DNA of 64,000 bases, taken from NCBI RefSeq assembly GCF_030209835.1, contig NZ_JARVRF010000030.1, positions 49,561 through 113,560 on the forward strand, read 5' to 3'. Origin of the DNA: Arthrobacter sp. efr-133-R2A-120. Lineage in GTDB: Bacteria > Actinomycetota > Actinomycetes > Actinomycetales > Micrococcaceae. Shown in pieces: positions 16,110-25,112 of this stretch (position 1 is the first letter of the stretch; each line of letters opens with the position of its first letter). A program made the translations under genes and the position numbers. Under the pieces are notes generated by a model, which did no database searches, had not been told where the DNA came from, and worked only from the letters and a program-made list of their open reading frames with translations.

Positions 16110-17615
16110 TCACAGGGGATTCAAGCGCTTCTTCTTGGCGAGCTTTTCATAGCGGGCCTCGGAGTCCGCGGCTCGCTGCTCTTCGGCAGCGAGCAGGGGG
16201 CCATAAGGCGAGTTGTCCTCCACCGATCCGCCGGTATCGTTTGCGAGGCGGAGCAGCACCGAGCGGCTCACGACGCTGTCCTGGTGCTCTCCTAGGATCT
16301 TCTGGATCTTCTGGGCGTTACGCGCCAGCTTCACGGCGGGCTTCCCATGAACGTCTTGCAATGCTTCGGCTGCATGGCGCAGGCGTTTGGCGTCTTTGCG
16401 GACCTGATGCAGTGCCGCGTCGTTTTCGTCGCCGCTGTTCTGGGCCACTGCCTTCTGGGACCGGCGCAACCGTTTGATCGCTTTTCCGGCCAGCTTGGCC
16501 GTGATGGGACGGGCCTTCTTCCCGGCACGAGGCCTTACGGGAGGCTCGTCGCGGAACTCCTCAAGCGCGTCCAGGAGCCGGAAATACCGTTTCGTTCCCA
16601 AGGAGCGGAGCATCTGGCGATACCCGGAGTTGAAGGCGGCCTCGAGTTCGTCATTGATCTTGGTGGCAGCTGGGGCGGGTACCAAGCCGTCGGGTTGCTC
16701 ATTCATCAGTTCCCCGATCCGGTCGCGCAGCACCTCGGCATCCCGGGCCTTGCCCAGGACCTTGCTCAGCCATTTCAGTTCGGCCTTGAGCTGATCCCCG
16801 CCGTCGGCGTCGAAGAGCTTGCCATACGTGGACAAGGTCGAGCGCAGCCTGCGGGTGGCCGAGCGCATGCGGTGGACGGCGTCGTCGAGGCCTTGCCGGA
16901 CTCCGGAGTCCAGTGCGGTGATTTCGGCGATCTGCGCGGCAACGTAGGCAACTATTGCGTCTCCGGCAGAACCCTTCGGACGGGCTTTTGGTGGCGTCGG
17001 CACAGCGGCTGGCCAGGCCGTTCCGAATGCGCGGGCAAGCTTGGAAGCATGCCCTGAGGGGGTTGCGCCGGCGCCTGACAAGACGCGCTCCGCACTCTCG
17101 AACAGCGCTTCATCGCCGTGGACCAGCTCGATTTCCCATTCCCGCCATCGCCTCTCCAATTGCCTTGGGTGCAAGGTCTCGGCTGTCACGTGGTCATCCA
17201 CGAAGTCGGCCAGAGTGACGTCTTCGCTTCCGTGCAGGCGATGCAAAGTGCGGCGGGTATGGATCCGGGCCACGGGCCTGAGCTCTTCGCCGCGGGTGAA
17301 GACGATGAGCCTCTCCGCCAGTTCCTCGGGGACGATCTCGGGCTGCCCCAGCGGCGCCTGGATCTCCACACGGGTGTCCCGGTCTGCGGGCAGTTTCAGG
17401 TGCCATCCTGAATCGGTGCCGCCGGTGCGGCGCCGCAAGGTGATGCGGTGCCTGGCAAGGGTCAGCCCGTCCGTGTCGAAGTAGACGGCCTCGAGTTGAT
17501 GATCCGCAGGGTCTGCGACCTGTTCGACGCCGGTGATGTCCACGAACGCGGGAAGCGGCGTTTCCAAGTCGGCGTCGTACTTGCGTTCTGTTTCCACGGA
17601 TTCCTGGGTCGACAT
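16110..17615 (-). CDS. CYTH and CHAD domain protein
   Basis: A 501-residue two-domain protein. The N-terminal CYTH domain (about residues 5-200) begins with the signature VETERKYD and contains RITLRRRTGGTDSGWHLKLP, the cationic tunnel residues for triphosphate. The C-terminal CHAD domain (about 220-490) is helical and histidine-rich, with VHRMRSATRRLRS and HQVRKDAKRLRHAAE. CYTH-CHAD proteins bind or hydrolyse inorganic polyphosphate or triphosphate; CHAD binds polyphosphate. Start ATG 17615 is preceded by AAGGACGGG; an upstream frame to 17648 is not supported. It is convergent with DUF4193. Confidence 0.9.
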   Translation of the reverse strand: MSTQESVETERKYDADLETPLPAFVDITGVEQVADPADHQLEAVYFDTDGLTLARHRITLRRRTGGTDSGWHLKLPADRDTRVEIQAPLGQPEIVPEELAERLIVFTRGEELRPVARIHTRRTLHRLHGSEDVTLADFVDDHVTAETLHPRQLERRWREWEIELVHGDEALFESAERVLSGAGATPSGHASKLARAFGTAWPAAVPTPPKARPKGSAGDAIVAYVAAQIAEITALDSGVRQGLDDAVHRMRSATRRLRSTLSTYGKLFDADGGDQLKAELKWLSKVLGKARDAEVLRDRIGELMNEQPDGLVPAPAATKINDELEAAFNSGYRQMLRSLGTKRYFRLLDALEEFRDEPPVRPRAGKKARPITAKLAGKAIKRLRRSQKAVAQNSGDENDAALHQVRKDAKRLRHAAEALQDVHGKPAVKLARNAQKIQKILGEHQDSVVSRSVLLRLANDTGGSVEDNSPYGPLLAAEEQRAADSEARYEKLAKKKRLNPL

Positions 17616-17817
17616 GTCGTTTCCCGTCCTTCTCGTAGCTGCTCGCACCTATAGGCATCCTCCCACCAGGCCTCCTGCAGGAAAAGACCGGACCAAAGCC
17701 TCTCCAGCGGGTCCCTTGCGGGCGCGGCGATCTGGGGAAGAATGTGGGCATGACTTCGACGCCGAGCCTCGGTCCGTTTGTTGATGGCTTCACTGATGGC
17801 TTCTCTGGGGATGCCTC

Positions 17818-18486
17818 GTGAGCGCGTTCGTGCTCGTGCCCGGAGCAGGCGGCTCAGCCTGGTATTGGAGCCGCGTCGTCCCCCTCTTGCAGGAGGCAGG
17901 CCACGATGCTGTCGCCGTCGATCTGCCCGGCGACGACGAAAATGCGGGCCTGCCCGAATACGCGCGCCTGGTTGGGGCCGCTGTCAATGGCCGGAACGAC
18001 GTCGTGCTTGTGGCGCAATCGCTTGGCGGTTTCACGGCACCCATGGTGGGAGCCCGGACCGGCGTCGCAGAGATCGTCTTCGTCAACGCGATGATTCCCA
18101 ACCCGGGTGAGACCCCCGGAGCATGGTGGGACAACACGGGCTGGGAGGACGCGCGCAAGCGTTCTGCCGCGGCCGGCGGTTACAGCGCGGAGTTCGATGT
18201 GAACGAGTACTTCCTGCATGACGTTCCGCCGGAGCTTGCGGCCGAGGGGGAACCATACCAGCGCCCCGAGGCTAACGCAGTCTTCGCGTCGAGCTGCGAA
18301 TTCGTGGAGTGGCCGGCAGTTCCCATCAGGGTGCTCAGCGGTGAGGGGGACCGGTTTTTCCCGCTCGAGTTCCAGCGCACGGTCGCACGCGATCGCTTAG
18401 GCATTGAGCCGGATGTCCTGCCTGGCGGGCATCTCCTTGGGCTGTCGAATCCGGTTGGGGTTGCGGATTATCTCTTGCGCCGATGA
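17818..18486 (+). CDS. alpha/beta fold hydrolase
   Basis: A 222-residue alpha/beta hydrolase of the short esterase/methylesterase-like kind. The oxyanion-hole region is VLVPGAGGSAWYWSRV, the nucleophile lies in VAQSLGGF, the acid is likely the Asp of VLSGEGDRFF and the histidine is in LPGGHLLGLS. The start is GTG 17818 after GGGGA. It is flanked by about 200 bases without a gene on the left and 315 on the right, so it is probably transcribed alone. Substrate is unknown. Confidence 0.85.
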   Translation: MSAFVLVPGAGGSAWYWSRVVPLLQEAGHDAVAVDLPGDDENAGLPEYARLVGAAVNGRNDVVLVAQSLGGFTAPMVGARTGVAEIVFVNAMIPNPGETPGAWWDNTGWEDARKRSAAAGGYSAEFDVNEYFLHDVPPELAAEGEPYQRPEANAVFASSCEFVEWPAVPIRVLSGEGDRFFPLEFQRTVARDRLGIEPDVLPGGHLLGLSNPVGVADYLLRR

Positions 18487-18801
18487 ACTTTTTACAACCC
18501 CGGTCCTTCGATTCCCTAGACCGGAGTCGGCCCAAGCCCTAAGATCGCTCTGACGGCACCAGCCCTGGCTGATCGATGTCCGTCGCGGTCTCACCCTTAA
18601 GCGTGAGCGCCGGGTCCGTTCCGCGACTCCTGGGTCTCCGAACGGGCCCGGTCGACCTCCGTCCGGCTACTCAATGGCGATGCTGATGCGGCGCGCTCAG
18701 TGTCCGAAGGCACCAACTTCGCGATAGTTAGAGAGTAATTACTCGTAGATGGTGACTGTGGCCTTCCAACGGAGGATGCTTGATTGTTGGGAGGGAAAAT
18801 C
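18487..18801. other. intergenic region with a palindrome
   Basis: No gene is supported here. The region contains a 12-base perfect palindrome at 18733-18744, described separately, and ends with GGGAGGG, the ribosome binding site of the ribbon-helix-helix gene. Short open frames on the minus strand have no recognisable content. Confidence 0.5.
18733..18744. promoter_or_regulatory. palindrome, candidate autoregulatory site
   Basis: GAGTAATTACTC is a perfect 12-base palindrome 57 bases upstream of the ribbon-helix-helix gene. Such proteins usually bind short palindromes and often control their own promoter. The pairing of site and protein is inferred from position only. Confidence 0.4.
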
Positions 18802-19101
18802 ATGACACGAGATGTGACTCATTTCGAGCGACTTTCGGCGTGGACCGAAAACGACATGAAGCCAGCCGTCGGCAAGTTGTTGCGCGGTGATGGTTTGCCT
18901 GCCGATGCCCGGGAAAGCAACCATCCCTCGCCCTTGGATTTCCAGATCCCCCAGGAACTGGACCGCGCCTTGGAGTCGGCTTCACAGACGCTCAGCCTCA
19001 CGCCCAGCGAGATCCTGCGCGAGGCCCTGTCTGAATGGTTGGGCACTCACGGACAGCCGGCCACGGGCCACCATCCGTTCGGGAAGCACACCGCGCTGTA
19101 G
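18802..19101 (+). CDS. ribbon-helix-helix domain protein
   Basis: A 99-residue protein. The C-terminal half has the ribbon-helix-helix layout: strand LDFQIPQEL, helix DRALESASQTLSLT, helix PSEILREALSEWL. The N-terminal 40 residues are charged and unassigned. ATG 18802 follows GGGAGGGAAAATC. No toxin-like partner gene follows it, only a decayed transporter fragment on the other strand, so a toxin-antitoxin role is not supported. A DNA-binding regulator is likely but untested. Confidence 0.65.
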   Translation: MTRDVTHFERLSAWTENDMKPAVGKLLRGDGLPADARESNHPSPLDFQIPQELDRALESASQTLSLTPSEILREALSEWLGTHGQPATGHHPFGKHTAL

Positions 19102-19136
19102 GGTCGGCCAGGCTGCGGGTCGAGGAGCTGCAGCCG

Positions 19137-19304
19137 CTACCGGAGGCTGCCCTGGGCAGCGTCTCCGTGCTGTGCGGAGCGGAATGGCGACGCCGCAAGG
19201 AACACAGCGGCCGCCACGAATCCCGCGAGAGCGATCCACAGCGTCGGCTGGTACCCGATTGATACGGCGAGCAGGCCACCGGTGGGTGCGCCGACCACAA
19301 TCAT
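19137..19304 (-). pseudogene. MFS transporter C-terminal remnant
   Basis: The minus strand reads VGAPTGGLLAVSIGYQPTLW and then IALAGFVAAAVFLAASPF with a short polar tail and stop. This is the typical last two membrane helices and end of a major facilitator superfamily drug transporter. Nothing of the first ten helices is found upstream of 19304, so the gene is a truncated remnant. Confidence 0.6.
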
Positions 19305-19396
19305 GGCCCGTGGACTCGAACTATCCATGGGGTTTCAGCGACCGTTCACGGGCAGGCTGAAGCCGATAGAGCGGACACTTGTGCCGACGCCGCCCA

Positions 19397-19430
19397 CCCG
19401 GGGACTGGGCGCCCATGGCCAGTCCCCGGG
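19397..19430 (-). terminator. hairpin downstream of the small lipoprotein gene
   Basis: CCCGGGGACTGG and CCAGTCCCCGGG form a perfect 12-bp stem with a 10-base loop, 20 bases after the lipoprotein stop. It lacks a clear T run. Confidence 0.55.
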
Positions 19431-19449
19431 TATGCAATGCAAACTGCTC

Positions 19450-19791
19450 TTAGCCGCCGCAGTACTTGCTGTAGTTGGCGCCCGCGTTCTGGTAATCGTT
19501 CTTCAGGGCGTTGAGCTTCGCGGTATCCGGGTTGTCCTTGGAAGACTCGTCCAGGTAGTCCACAAGCGTCTTCAGGGTGGGCTTCAGCTCATCCGAGGAC
19601 ACGGCTTCGATCGGGCGGAGCTGGTTCGCTACCCGGATGGTTCCCGTTTTGTCCGTGGTGTTCGTGGGGTTCGAGATGACGGTCTTGACCCGGCTGCAGG
19701 TGTCCGCGGTGCTCAGCTGCTGCGGTGCGGAGCAGGCTGAAGCGGAGAGGACGAGCCCGGCCGCGAGCAGGGCTGTGGTGATTTTCTTCAT
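19450..19791 (-). CDS. small secreted lipoprotein, unknown function
   Basis: A 113-residue protein starting MKKITTALLAAGLVLSASAC, a signal peptide with lipobox SASAC, so the mature protein is a lipid-anchored domain of about 90 residues. The mature part has a Cys in DTCSRVKTVI and another near the end (YSKYCGG), which could form a disulphide. I do not recognise a family; related short lipoproteins occur in Arthrobacter. Ribosome binding site GAGGGAACC precedes the ATG. It lies downstream of the decayed phosphatase gene region but on its own transcript. Confidence 0.75.
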   Translation of the reverse strand: MKKITTALLAAGLVLSASACSAPQQLSTADTCSRVKTVISNPTNTTDKTGTIRVANQLRPIEAVSSDELKPTLKTLVDYLDESSKDNPDTAKLNALKNDYQNAGANYSKYCGG

Positions 19792-19964
19792 GGTTCCCTC
19801 AGTAGTTGCTGACGTTTGATTGTAAGCAGACCGGGCGTGGCGCCCAATGCAGGCTTGGCCAGCGGAAGGGTCTATTGCGTGCATCCTAGGGCCTGATGGT
19901 CACAAGGGAGGGGCCCCTTGGCAGTCTGGCCGCGGAACCCCTCCAGTGTTTGAGGCGCGCTGGA

Positions 19965-21613
19965 TCAGCGCTCAGGAAGGGCCTTGGTCCCCTCGATCTG
20001 CACGGCCTGCAGTTTGTTCGGATCCAGGCCAAGGGTCTTCAGGATGGTCGGGGCAATCTGGGTCGTCTCGACGGTGCTGGTCACTGTCCGGGCGTGTTCG
20101 TCATTTGCCCCGGAGACCACGAGCGGCACATCGCGGTCGTCCGCGCTGGCTCCGCCGTGTTCGGCGATCTTGGCCTTGCCGCCGGTGTAGACCACGCCCG
20201 TCTGGGCGATGCCCAAGATGTCCGGGTAGCGTGCGTCGCTGGTTTGGGTGCCGAAGTAGTTCGCAACCTCGCTGCCCGCGTAGATCTTGCTCAACCCCGA
20301 GGTTGCCACGGTCTTGGCAGCACCGTTGACGTCGTTACCGGTGGCCGAATGCCCTGCCAGGTAGTCCTTGGCGAACTGCGCAGCTGCCTGCGAGTGGTCC
20401 GAAAGCCACAGCTGCATGATGTCGTCGTCGGTGGAGAACACAACGAGGTCTGCGGAGCCCGGGTGTGCGGACTTCCACGCGGCGTTCAGGCCGTCGATGA
20501 TTGCGCTGTCAGGGACCCTCGTCAATGTCGACGAGTCCATCGGTGACTGGCCGTGCTTGGCAGAAAGGATCACGGTGGTGTCCTTTGCGTGGCCGGAAGC
20601 GGCCAGTGCGGACTCGAACTTCCCCACGGAAGCGTTGACGAAGTCCAGGGCTTTGCTCAAGAGCGGCCCGGGAACGGTGCCGCCCTGAAGGTAGCCGCCG
20701 GTCAGGCCGTCCGACGTCGGGAGCTTCTGAGCCGTCGACACGGCCTGGAAGTTCATCCCGAAGATGCCCGGTACTGCGGCCGTCTTGGTGCCGGAGTGGT
20801 CCTTGCCGTCGATTTCGTTCACCACGGCCTGGACCTTGTAGCCGTCGTACTGCTGGGTTGCGGCGTTGTCCTTGGTCCAGTCGCCATTGAAGGGAGCGGG
20901 GGCGATGCTGTTGATCTCAGGAGTGAACAGGTCATCCAGGCCCTTGCCTGAAGGGCCGTTCAGGATTTCGTATGCAGGGTGCTTGTCCGACCACGCCGTG
21001 GTCAGGCCAGCGCTCTTCGCCACCTCGCCGGGAGGGCGGCCGGGTCGAGGAGAGCGCCGGGCTGTCCCGTCATGTTCAGGATGCTGGCCGGAAGCCCGGT
21101 CAGGCCTTGGCCGGCGTCGAGGGCGTTCTGGTCCTTGTCGGCGGCTTCGGTGAAGGCCACTTCGGCGCCGGGCGCCGTGTTCTTGCAGTCCGTTGTGCCG
21201 GCTGGCAGGAGTGCCCTGTTGAAGGTGTCGTCATAGTAGACGCCGGTGGTCCCGGGATTTCCACCGGTCAGCTGGCCGACCATGCCGGGGAAGGAGTCCG
21301 AAGGCACGGGAGTCTGGGCGTGCGTGTAGCTGGTGCCGTGGTTTACGAGCGACGCCAGTGCCGACGTCGGGTGGTTCTTCACGTACAAATCCAGGTCCTT
21401 CTGGTGGAGGCCATCCACCGACAGCAGCAGGACATGCTTCGATGTTTCGCCCTGGCCGCCCTGGCCCTTGTTGCTGTCTGATTCCTGCTGGCCCTGGACG
21501 TCCTGGCCGCGTGAAGCGTCGTCGGCAATCGCCGGCGCCACCGCGGATCCGGCCATGAGCAAGGCCCCCAGGACCGCTGCTGTGGCAAGCCCGTTTTTCT
21601 TGGCTGTCTTCAT
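19965..21613 (-). pseudogene. alkaline phosphatase family (nucleotide pyrophosphatase-like) protein, frameshifted by a deletion
   Basis: The 5' part (ATG 21613) has a signal peptide (MKTAKKNGLATAAVLGALLM), the metal-binding start KHVLLLSVDGLHQKDLDLY with the Asp, and TPVPSDSFPGMVGQLTGGNPG with the nucleophile region. It then runs LLDPAALP and shifts into a nonsense tail. The rest continues in another frame from EVAKSAGLTTAWSDKHPAYEIL through VILSAKHGQSP and the final AEHGGASADDRDVPLVV metal site to the stop at 19965. The break is at about 21028. Homologues carry roughly twenty extra residues between AALP and EVAK, by recollection. The protein would have been secreted and acted on phosphodiesters or phosphomonoesters. 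Confidence 0.75.
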
Positions 21614-21773
21614 CAAAGTAAGACCCTTCGCTATTGCGTTCTTATCGATCGAAAATGCGTCCCCGGATGATTCTTGTTGCGGGGAGGGACTCCGTCTTGC
21701 CAATTGGGCCCAACCGCGGAAACGTTCACGACAGGTTCAATTGCGGGTAGCCGAACTCTTCCGAAACTCACAG

Positions 21774-21817
21774 GAAGCCCGCGTACCCCCGCGGGTGGCC
21801 GGGGGTACGCGGGCTTC
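21774..21817 (-). terminator. strong hairpin after the nitrilase gene
   Basis: A 17-bp perfect stem (GAAGCCCGCGTACCCCC with its complement) closes a 10-base loop, directly downstream of the nitrilase-family gene stop at 21835. It separates that operon from the phosphatase gene. Confidence 0.6.
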
Positions 21818-21834
21818 TGTTGTCGGTACGGTCC

Positions 21835-22746
21835 CTAGGAGGACGTCGCGCTGAATTGGCTTCCGCGTGATTCGTCCGCGTCCTCGGGGCTCCAAGCCGG
21901 TGGTTGGAAGTGCGCTCCGCCGAACATGGGGTAGGACAGGATTCCTTGTTGGTCCTGGAGCTGCGCCCACGGCCTGTTGATGCCGAGTGTGCCGTAGCGC
22001 CGGACCTGCGTGACCCGGTCGAGGTCAAGGACGGCGAAGAGGATTTCTTCGCCTCCCGTCGCTTGCTGCATGATGGTGCCTTCCGGGTCCACGATGACGC
22101 TTTCCCCCACTGCGGACGGGTCGGCGCCGTTGACGTTGACCACGTACACCTGGTTTGCGAAGGCGTTGGCCCGTGACATCACGATTTCCATTTCCCTGTC
22201 CCGGGTTGTGGTCAGCGTGGGCTGGATGATGACTTCTGCTCCAAGCCATGCCAGCTGCCGGGATACTTCCGGAAAGCTCCCGTCGAAGCAGATGGCGAGA
22301 CCCACCCGTCCGCGGTCAGGGATGTCGAAAGTCACGAACGAGTCGCCGGGCGTGGTGGTTTCGAACGGGCGCCAGGGAAAGAGCTTCCGGTATCGGGCCA
22401 CGATCTCGCCGTCGGGGGAAACCGCGATTGCGGTGTTGTACGTGTTTCCTCCATCCGTTTCAAGGAGGGAACCGGGCACGAGCCAGACCCCCAGACGGCG
22501 GGCCAGTTCGGAAATGCGGGCGGTGAGCTGACTCGGGATGGGTCCGGCGGAACGCGTCTCGCCGTCCGGGTCCGGGATCAGGAATTGCCCGGGTGCAGCG
22601 AGAAGCAGTTCGGGTGCGACGATGACGTCGACTTCGGGGCCCAGGATTTTGGCGGTCTCCGCCTGGGCGGCGAACCGTTCCCAGGTTGCTTCGACGTCGT
22701 AGGGAACGGGTTTCGTTTGGATTGCCGCAATGGAAAGAACTCGCAT
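21835..22746 (-). CDS. carbon-nitrogen hydrolase (nitrilase superfamily)
   Basis: A 303-residue nitrilase-superfamily enzyme. The catalytic triad is visible: Glu in VIVAPELLLA, Lys in RYRKLFPWRPFE and Cys in LAICFDGSFPEV. The YRKLFPWRPFE segment resembles aliphatic amidase or formamidase-like members more than true nitrilases. It starts at the base following the upstream APC permease stop (22747), so it is co-transcribed and probably hydrolyses the amide or carbamoyl compound imported by that permease. Confidence 0.88.
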   Translation of the reverse strand: MRVLSIAAIQTKPVPYDVEATWERFAAQAETAKILGPEVDVIVAPELLLAAPGQFLIPDPDGETRSAGPIPSQLTARISELARRLGVWLVPGSLLETDGGNTYNTAIAVSPDGEIVARYRKLFPWRPFETTTPGDSFVTFDIPDRGRVGLAICFDGSFPEVSRQLAWLGAEVIIQPTLTTTRDREMEIVMSRANAFANQVYVVNVNGADPSAVGESVIVDPEGTIMQQATGGEEILFAVLDLDRVTQVRRYGTLGINRPWAQLQDQQGILSYPMFGGAHFQPPAWSPEDADESRGSQFSATSS

Positions 22747-24312
22747 TTATGCCTCGGTTTCGCTGCTCAGGATGGCTTGCAATTCGTTTCGGGTGGAGAA
22801 GTTTCCCCGGGGGATCGTTTGCCCGGAAAAGTACGCACGGAGTTTGGGACGGATGATTCCAATGACCACGACACCCAGGGCCAGGGCGCCGATTCCGATC
22901 CAGAAGACGGTTCCGATGCCCATCCAGGACATCCCGGCGTATTCAGGGGACAACATGTCAATGGCGCTGTATATGAAAGCCCCCATCATCAAGAGCGCAC
23001 CAAGGCCGGGCAGGATGCCTTTGAGCCAGAGGGAAGAGGCCGAGGCGCGCATCTGGGGAGCAAAGTACACAACACAGGCCAGGGCCGTTGCGGCGTAGTA
23101 TGCGGCGATCATCAGGCCGACCGAAAGAATTGCCAAGCCGATGAAGTCGGCACTGATTGACGCCAGCGCCACGGTCACGCCAATGCTCAGGAATGCCCAC
23201 CACGTGATTGACCTTGTTGGGGTCCCCCTGGATGCGTGCATTTTCGTCGTCGCTGCCGGCAGCGCGCCGTAGGTGCCCATGCTGAGCCAGGACCTAGGGT
23301 TGCTGATTGCTACGGTCATCAGCGCCGCCAATGCCGAGAGACCAACGGCGAGGATGATGACTTGCCCGAAGAGGCCACCCGTTGCCTGGGGGCCAAGGAC
23401 TGACAGGACGTCCGAGACGGTTGTGGGATCCGTGATTCCTTTGGTCCCGGCAAATCCAACGGCCGCTGTTGCAGTCACGACGTAGAAGAGCAGCAGGATC
23501 ACCGTGGTGATGACCACGGCCCGCCCGGGGGTGCCTTTGCGGTCAGTAGTTTCTTCATTCACGGCTATGAGAGCGTCCCAGCCCCAATAGATGAAGAGGC
23601 ACAGAATGACACCGTGGACCAGCCCCGAGAGATCGCCGGAGGCAAAGGGATTGAACCAGTCCAGGACCGGCGTTTCCGCACCGGTTACTGAACTGCCGGC
23701 GGCCATCGCGATAAAGGCTCCAATGCAGAACCCGCCCAGGGCAATCAGTTGCAAGGCAATCAAGGCGTACTGGAGCCATGCGGAAAGTTCGATTCCCCGG
23801 GCTGCCACAACAGCGCTGAGGGCGATCAGCCCGCAGGCAATGGCGACGACGATTACCGGTTGGGAGGCCGCCCATCCAAGTCCCAGAAAGGTCAGGAGGT
23901 ACGTCGTGGCAACCTGGGCCAGGGCCGCGCTGGCGATGAAGGTGGCGACCTGTGGTACCCAACCGCCGAAAAACCAGCCGGCCCACGGCCCGAACACCCG
24001 TGAGATCCACACGAAGACTCCGCCGCAGTCGGGCATTTCCCTATTGAGGTCCCGGAACGCGAATGCCGTGAACAAGATGGGGAGGAACCCTAGAAGGAAC
24101 GCGGCGGGCGTGCTCGTTCCCACTGCCAGGTCAACGAAACCGAGGGTTACGGCAAGGCTGTAGGCAGGTGCAACCGCGGCAAGTCCCAGTGCCACTGTGG
24201 GGCCGATGCCGATCGATCCGGCCTTCAGTCCTTTGGTGGCAGCGAGGGACGGAGGGGCGGGGGACTGAGGGGCGAGGGGCGGTGCGGTCGGAGGTGGAAG
24301 GTGGTGCGACAT
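22747..24312 (-). CDS. APC superfamily amino acid/amine permease
   Basis: A 521-residue membrane protein with about twelve helices. The N-terminal region IGIGPTVALGLAAVAPAYSLAVTL and the segment DCGGVFVWISRVFGPWAGWF are typical of the APC family (amino acid-polyamine-organocation). Loop YWGWDALIAVNEETTDRKGTPGRA is also characteristic. It is the first gene of a two-gene operon with the nitrilase-family enzyme and divergent from a TetR gene across 107 bases containing two palindromes. Confidence 0.9.
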   Translation of the reverse strand: MSHHLPPPTAPPLAPQSPAPPSLAATKGLKAGSIGIGPTVALGLAAVAPAYSLAVTLGFVDLAVGTSTPAAFLLGFLPILFTAFAFRDLNREMPDCGGVFVWISRVFGPWAGWFFGGWVPQVATFIASAALAQVATTYLLTFLGLGWAASQPVIVVAIACGLIALSAVVAARGIELSAWLQYALIALQLIALGGFCIGAFIAMAAGSSVTGAETPVLDWFNPFASGDLSGLVHGVILCLFIYWGWDALIAVNEETTDRKGTPGRAVVITTVILLLFYVVTATAAVGFAGTKGITDPTTVSDVLSVLGPQATGGLFGQVIILAVGLSALAALMTVAISNPRSWLSMGTYGALPAATTKMHASRGTPTRSITWWAFLSIGVTVALASISADFIGLAILSVGLMIAAYYAATALACVVYFAPQMRASASSLWLKGILPGLGALLMMGAFIYSAIDMLSPEYAGMSWMGIGTVFWIGIGALALGVVVIGIIRPKLRAYFSGQTIPRGNFSTRNELQAILSSETEA

Positions 24313-24339
24313 GGCGACTCCCTATCGAATCGAAGTTAT

Positions 24340-24371
24340 TTGAATCACATTCAAATTTGAATGCCATTCAA
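24340..24371. promoter_or_regulatory. two tandem palindromes, candidate TetR operators
   Basis: TTGAATCACATTCAA (24340-24354) and TTGAATGCCATTCAA (24357-24371) are two copies of TTGAAT-N3-ATTCAA, 17 bases apart. Between them their arms form a third, overlapping perfect palindrome, CATTCAAATTTGAATG (24348-24363). They sit between the divergent APC permease and TetR genes, as expected for an operator controlling both. Confidence 0.65.
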
Positions 24372-24419
24372 TACTCGATTAGGCTGGCTGTCAATGGGCG
24401 TCGAAGCAGGGGGATGGCA

Positions 24420-25112
24420 ATGACAGGTCTCAGCAAGAGGGAAGTACGCCGCCGGGAGATCGCTGCAGCGGCGCTGGCCGTGGCCGCTCGTGACGGTGCA
24501 GAAGGCGCGACTCTGCGTGCAATTGCAGCGGAGGCAGGTATGGCCGCCAACGCCGTCCTGTACTACTACGGGAGCCTCGCCGACATTACGGCCGCTGCAG
24601 TCAAGGCCTCCTCCGACCGTCTTCTTGAGAAATTGTCGGAGGCCGTAAGTGCCGACATGAGCCCGACTGTCCGCCTCGCCGCGGTTATTCGGGCTGGAAC
24701 CACCGCGGGGCTGGACGATGATGTCTCCCGGATACTCTACGAATACTGGCCCCATTCGCTCAGGGATGCGGAGCACCGGCGGATACAAGGGGAACTCACC
24801 AGCGCCCAACAGCTCATCTACGAAAGGGTCATTGCCGAGGGAATAGAGGCCGGCGAGTTCTTTCCGGTTCTTGCCCCGGCCAAGATCGCACGCACCCTCG
24901 TGGCCCAGGAGGACGGCCTCGTCATGGACGTGCTGGCCGGCAATGCCAGCAGTGACGACGTGCTGGACTTGATCGCGAGCCTCGCCGCGGCCCTTCTGGG
25001 GGTCGACAGGGACGCGCTACTGGACAGGAATTCTGAAACTCACCGGGAAGGACTCGGCGCGGGCGTCCCGATCATAGACGCGGGCGGCGCCGGGAAGGGG
25101 GCCGTCGGGTAG
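24420..25112 (+). CDS. TetR family transcriptional regulator
   Basis: A 230-residue TetR protein. The N-terminal helix-turn-helix runs over about residues 10-55 (AARDGAEGATLRAIAAEAGM and AANAVLYYYGSLADITAA). ATG 24420 has AGGGGG at good spacing; ATG 24414 is too close to that site. The open frame extends far upstream but only over the operator region and the permease start. The C-terminal 24 codons overlap the 3' end of the convergent penicillin-binding protein gene by 73 bases, so the tail may be an extension. It probably represses the permease/nitrilase operon. Confidence 0.88.
   Translation: MTGLSKREVRRREIAAAALAVAARDGAEGATLRAIAAEAGMAANAVLYYYGSLADITAAAVKASSDRLLEKLSEAVSADMSPTVRLAAVIRAGTTAGLDDDVSRILYEYWPHSLRDAEHRRIQGELTSAQQLIYERVIAEGIEAGEFFPVLAPAKIARTLVAQEDGLVMDVLAGNASSDDVLDLIASLAAALLGVDRDALLDRNSETHREGLGAGVPIIDAGGAGKGAVG

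Noticed and set aside
18802..19101. Ribbon-helix-helix gene as a toxin-antitoxin system
   Set aside because: No toxin-like gene is adjacent on the same strand.
19309..19325. T-loop-like string GGACTCGAAC resembling a tRNA 3' end
   Set aside because: The flanking bases do not form a T stem or acceptor stem, and no anticodon arm is present.
24168..24419. Upstream extension of the TetR reading frame
   Set aside because: The extension crosses the permease start and the operators and has an arginine-rich shadow composition; ATG 24420 has the ribosome binding site.
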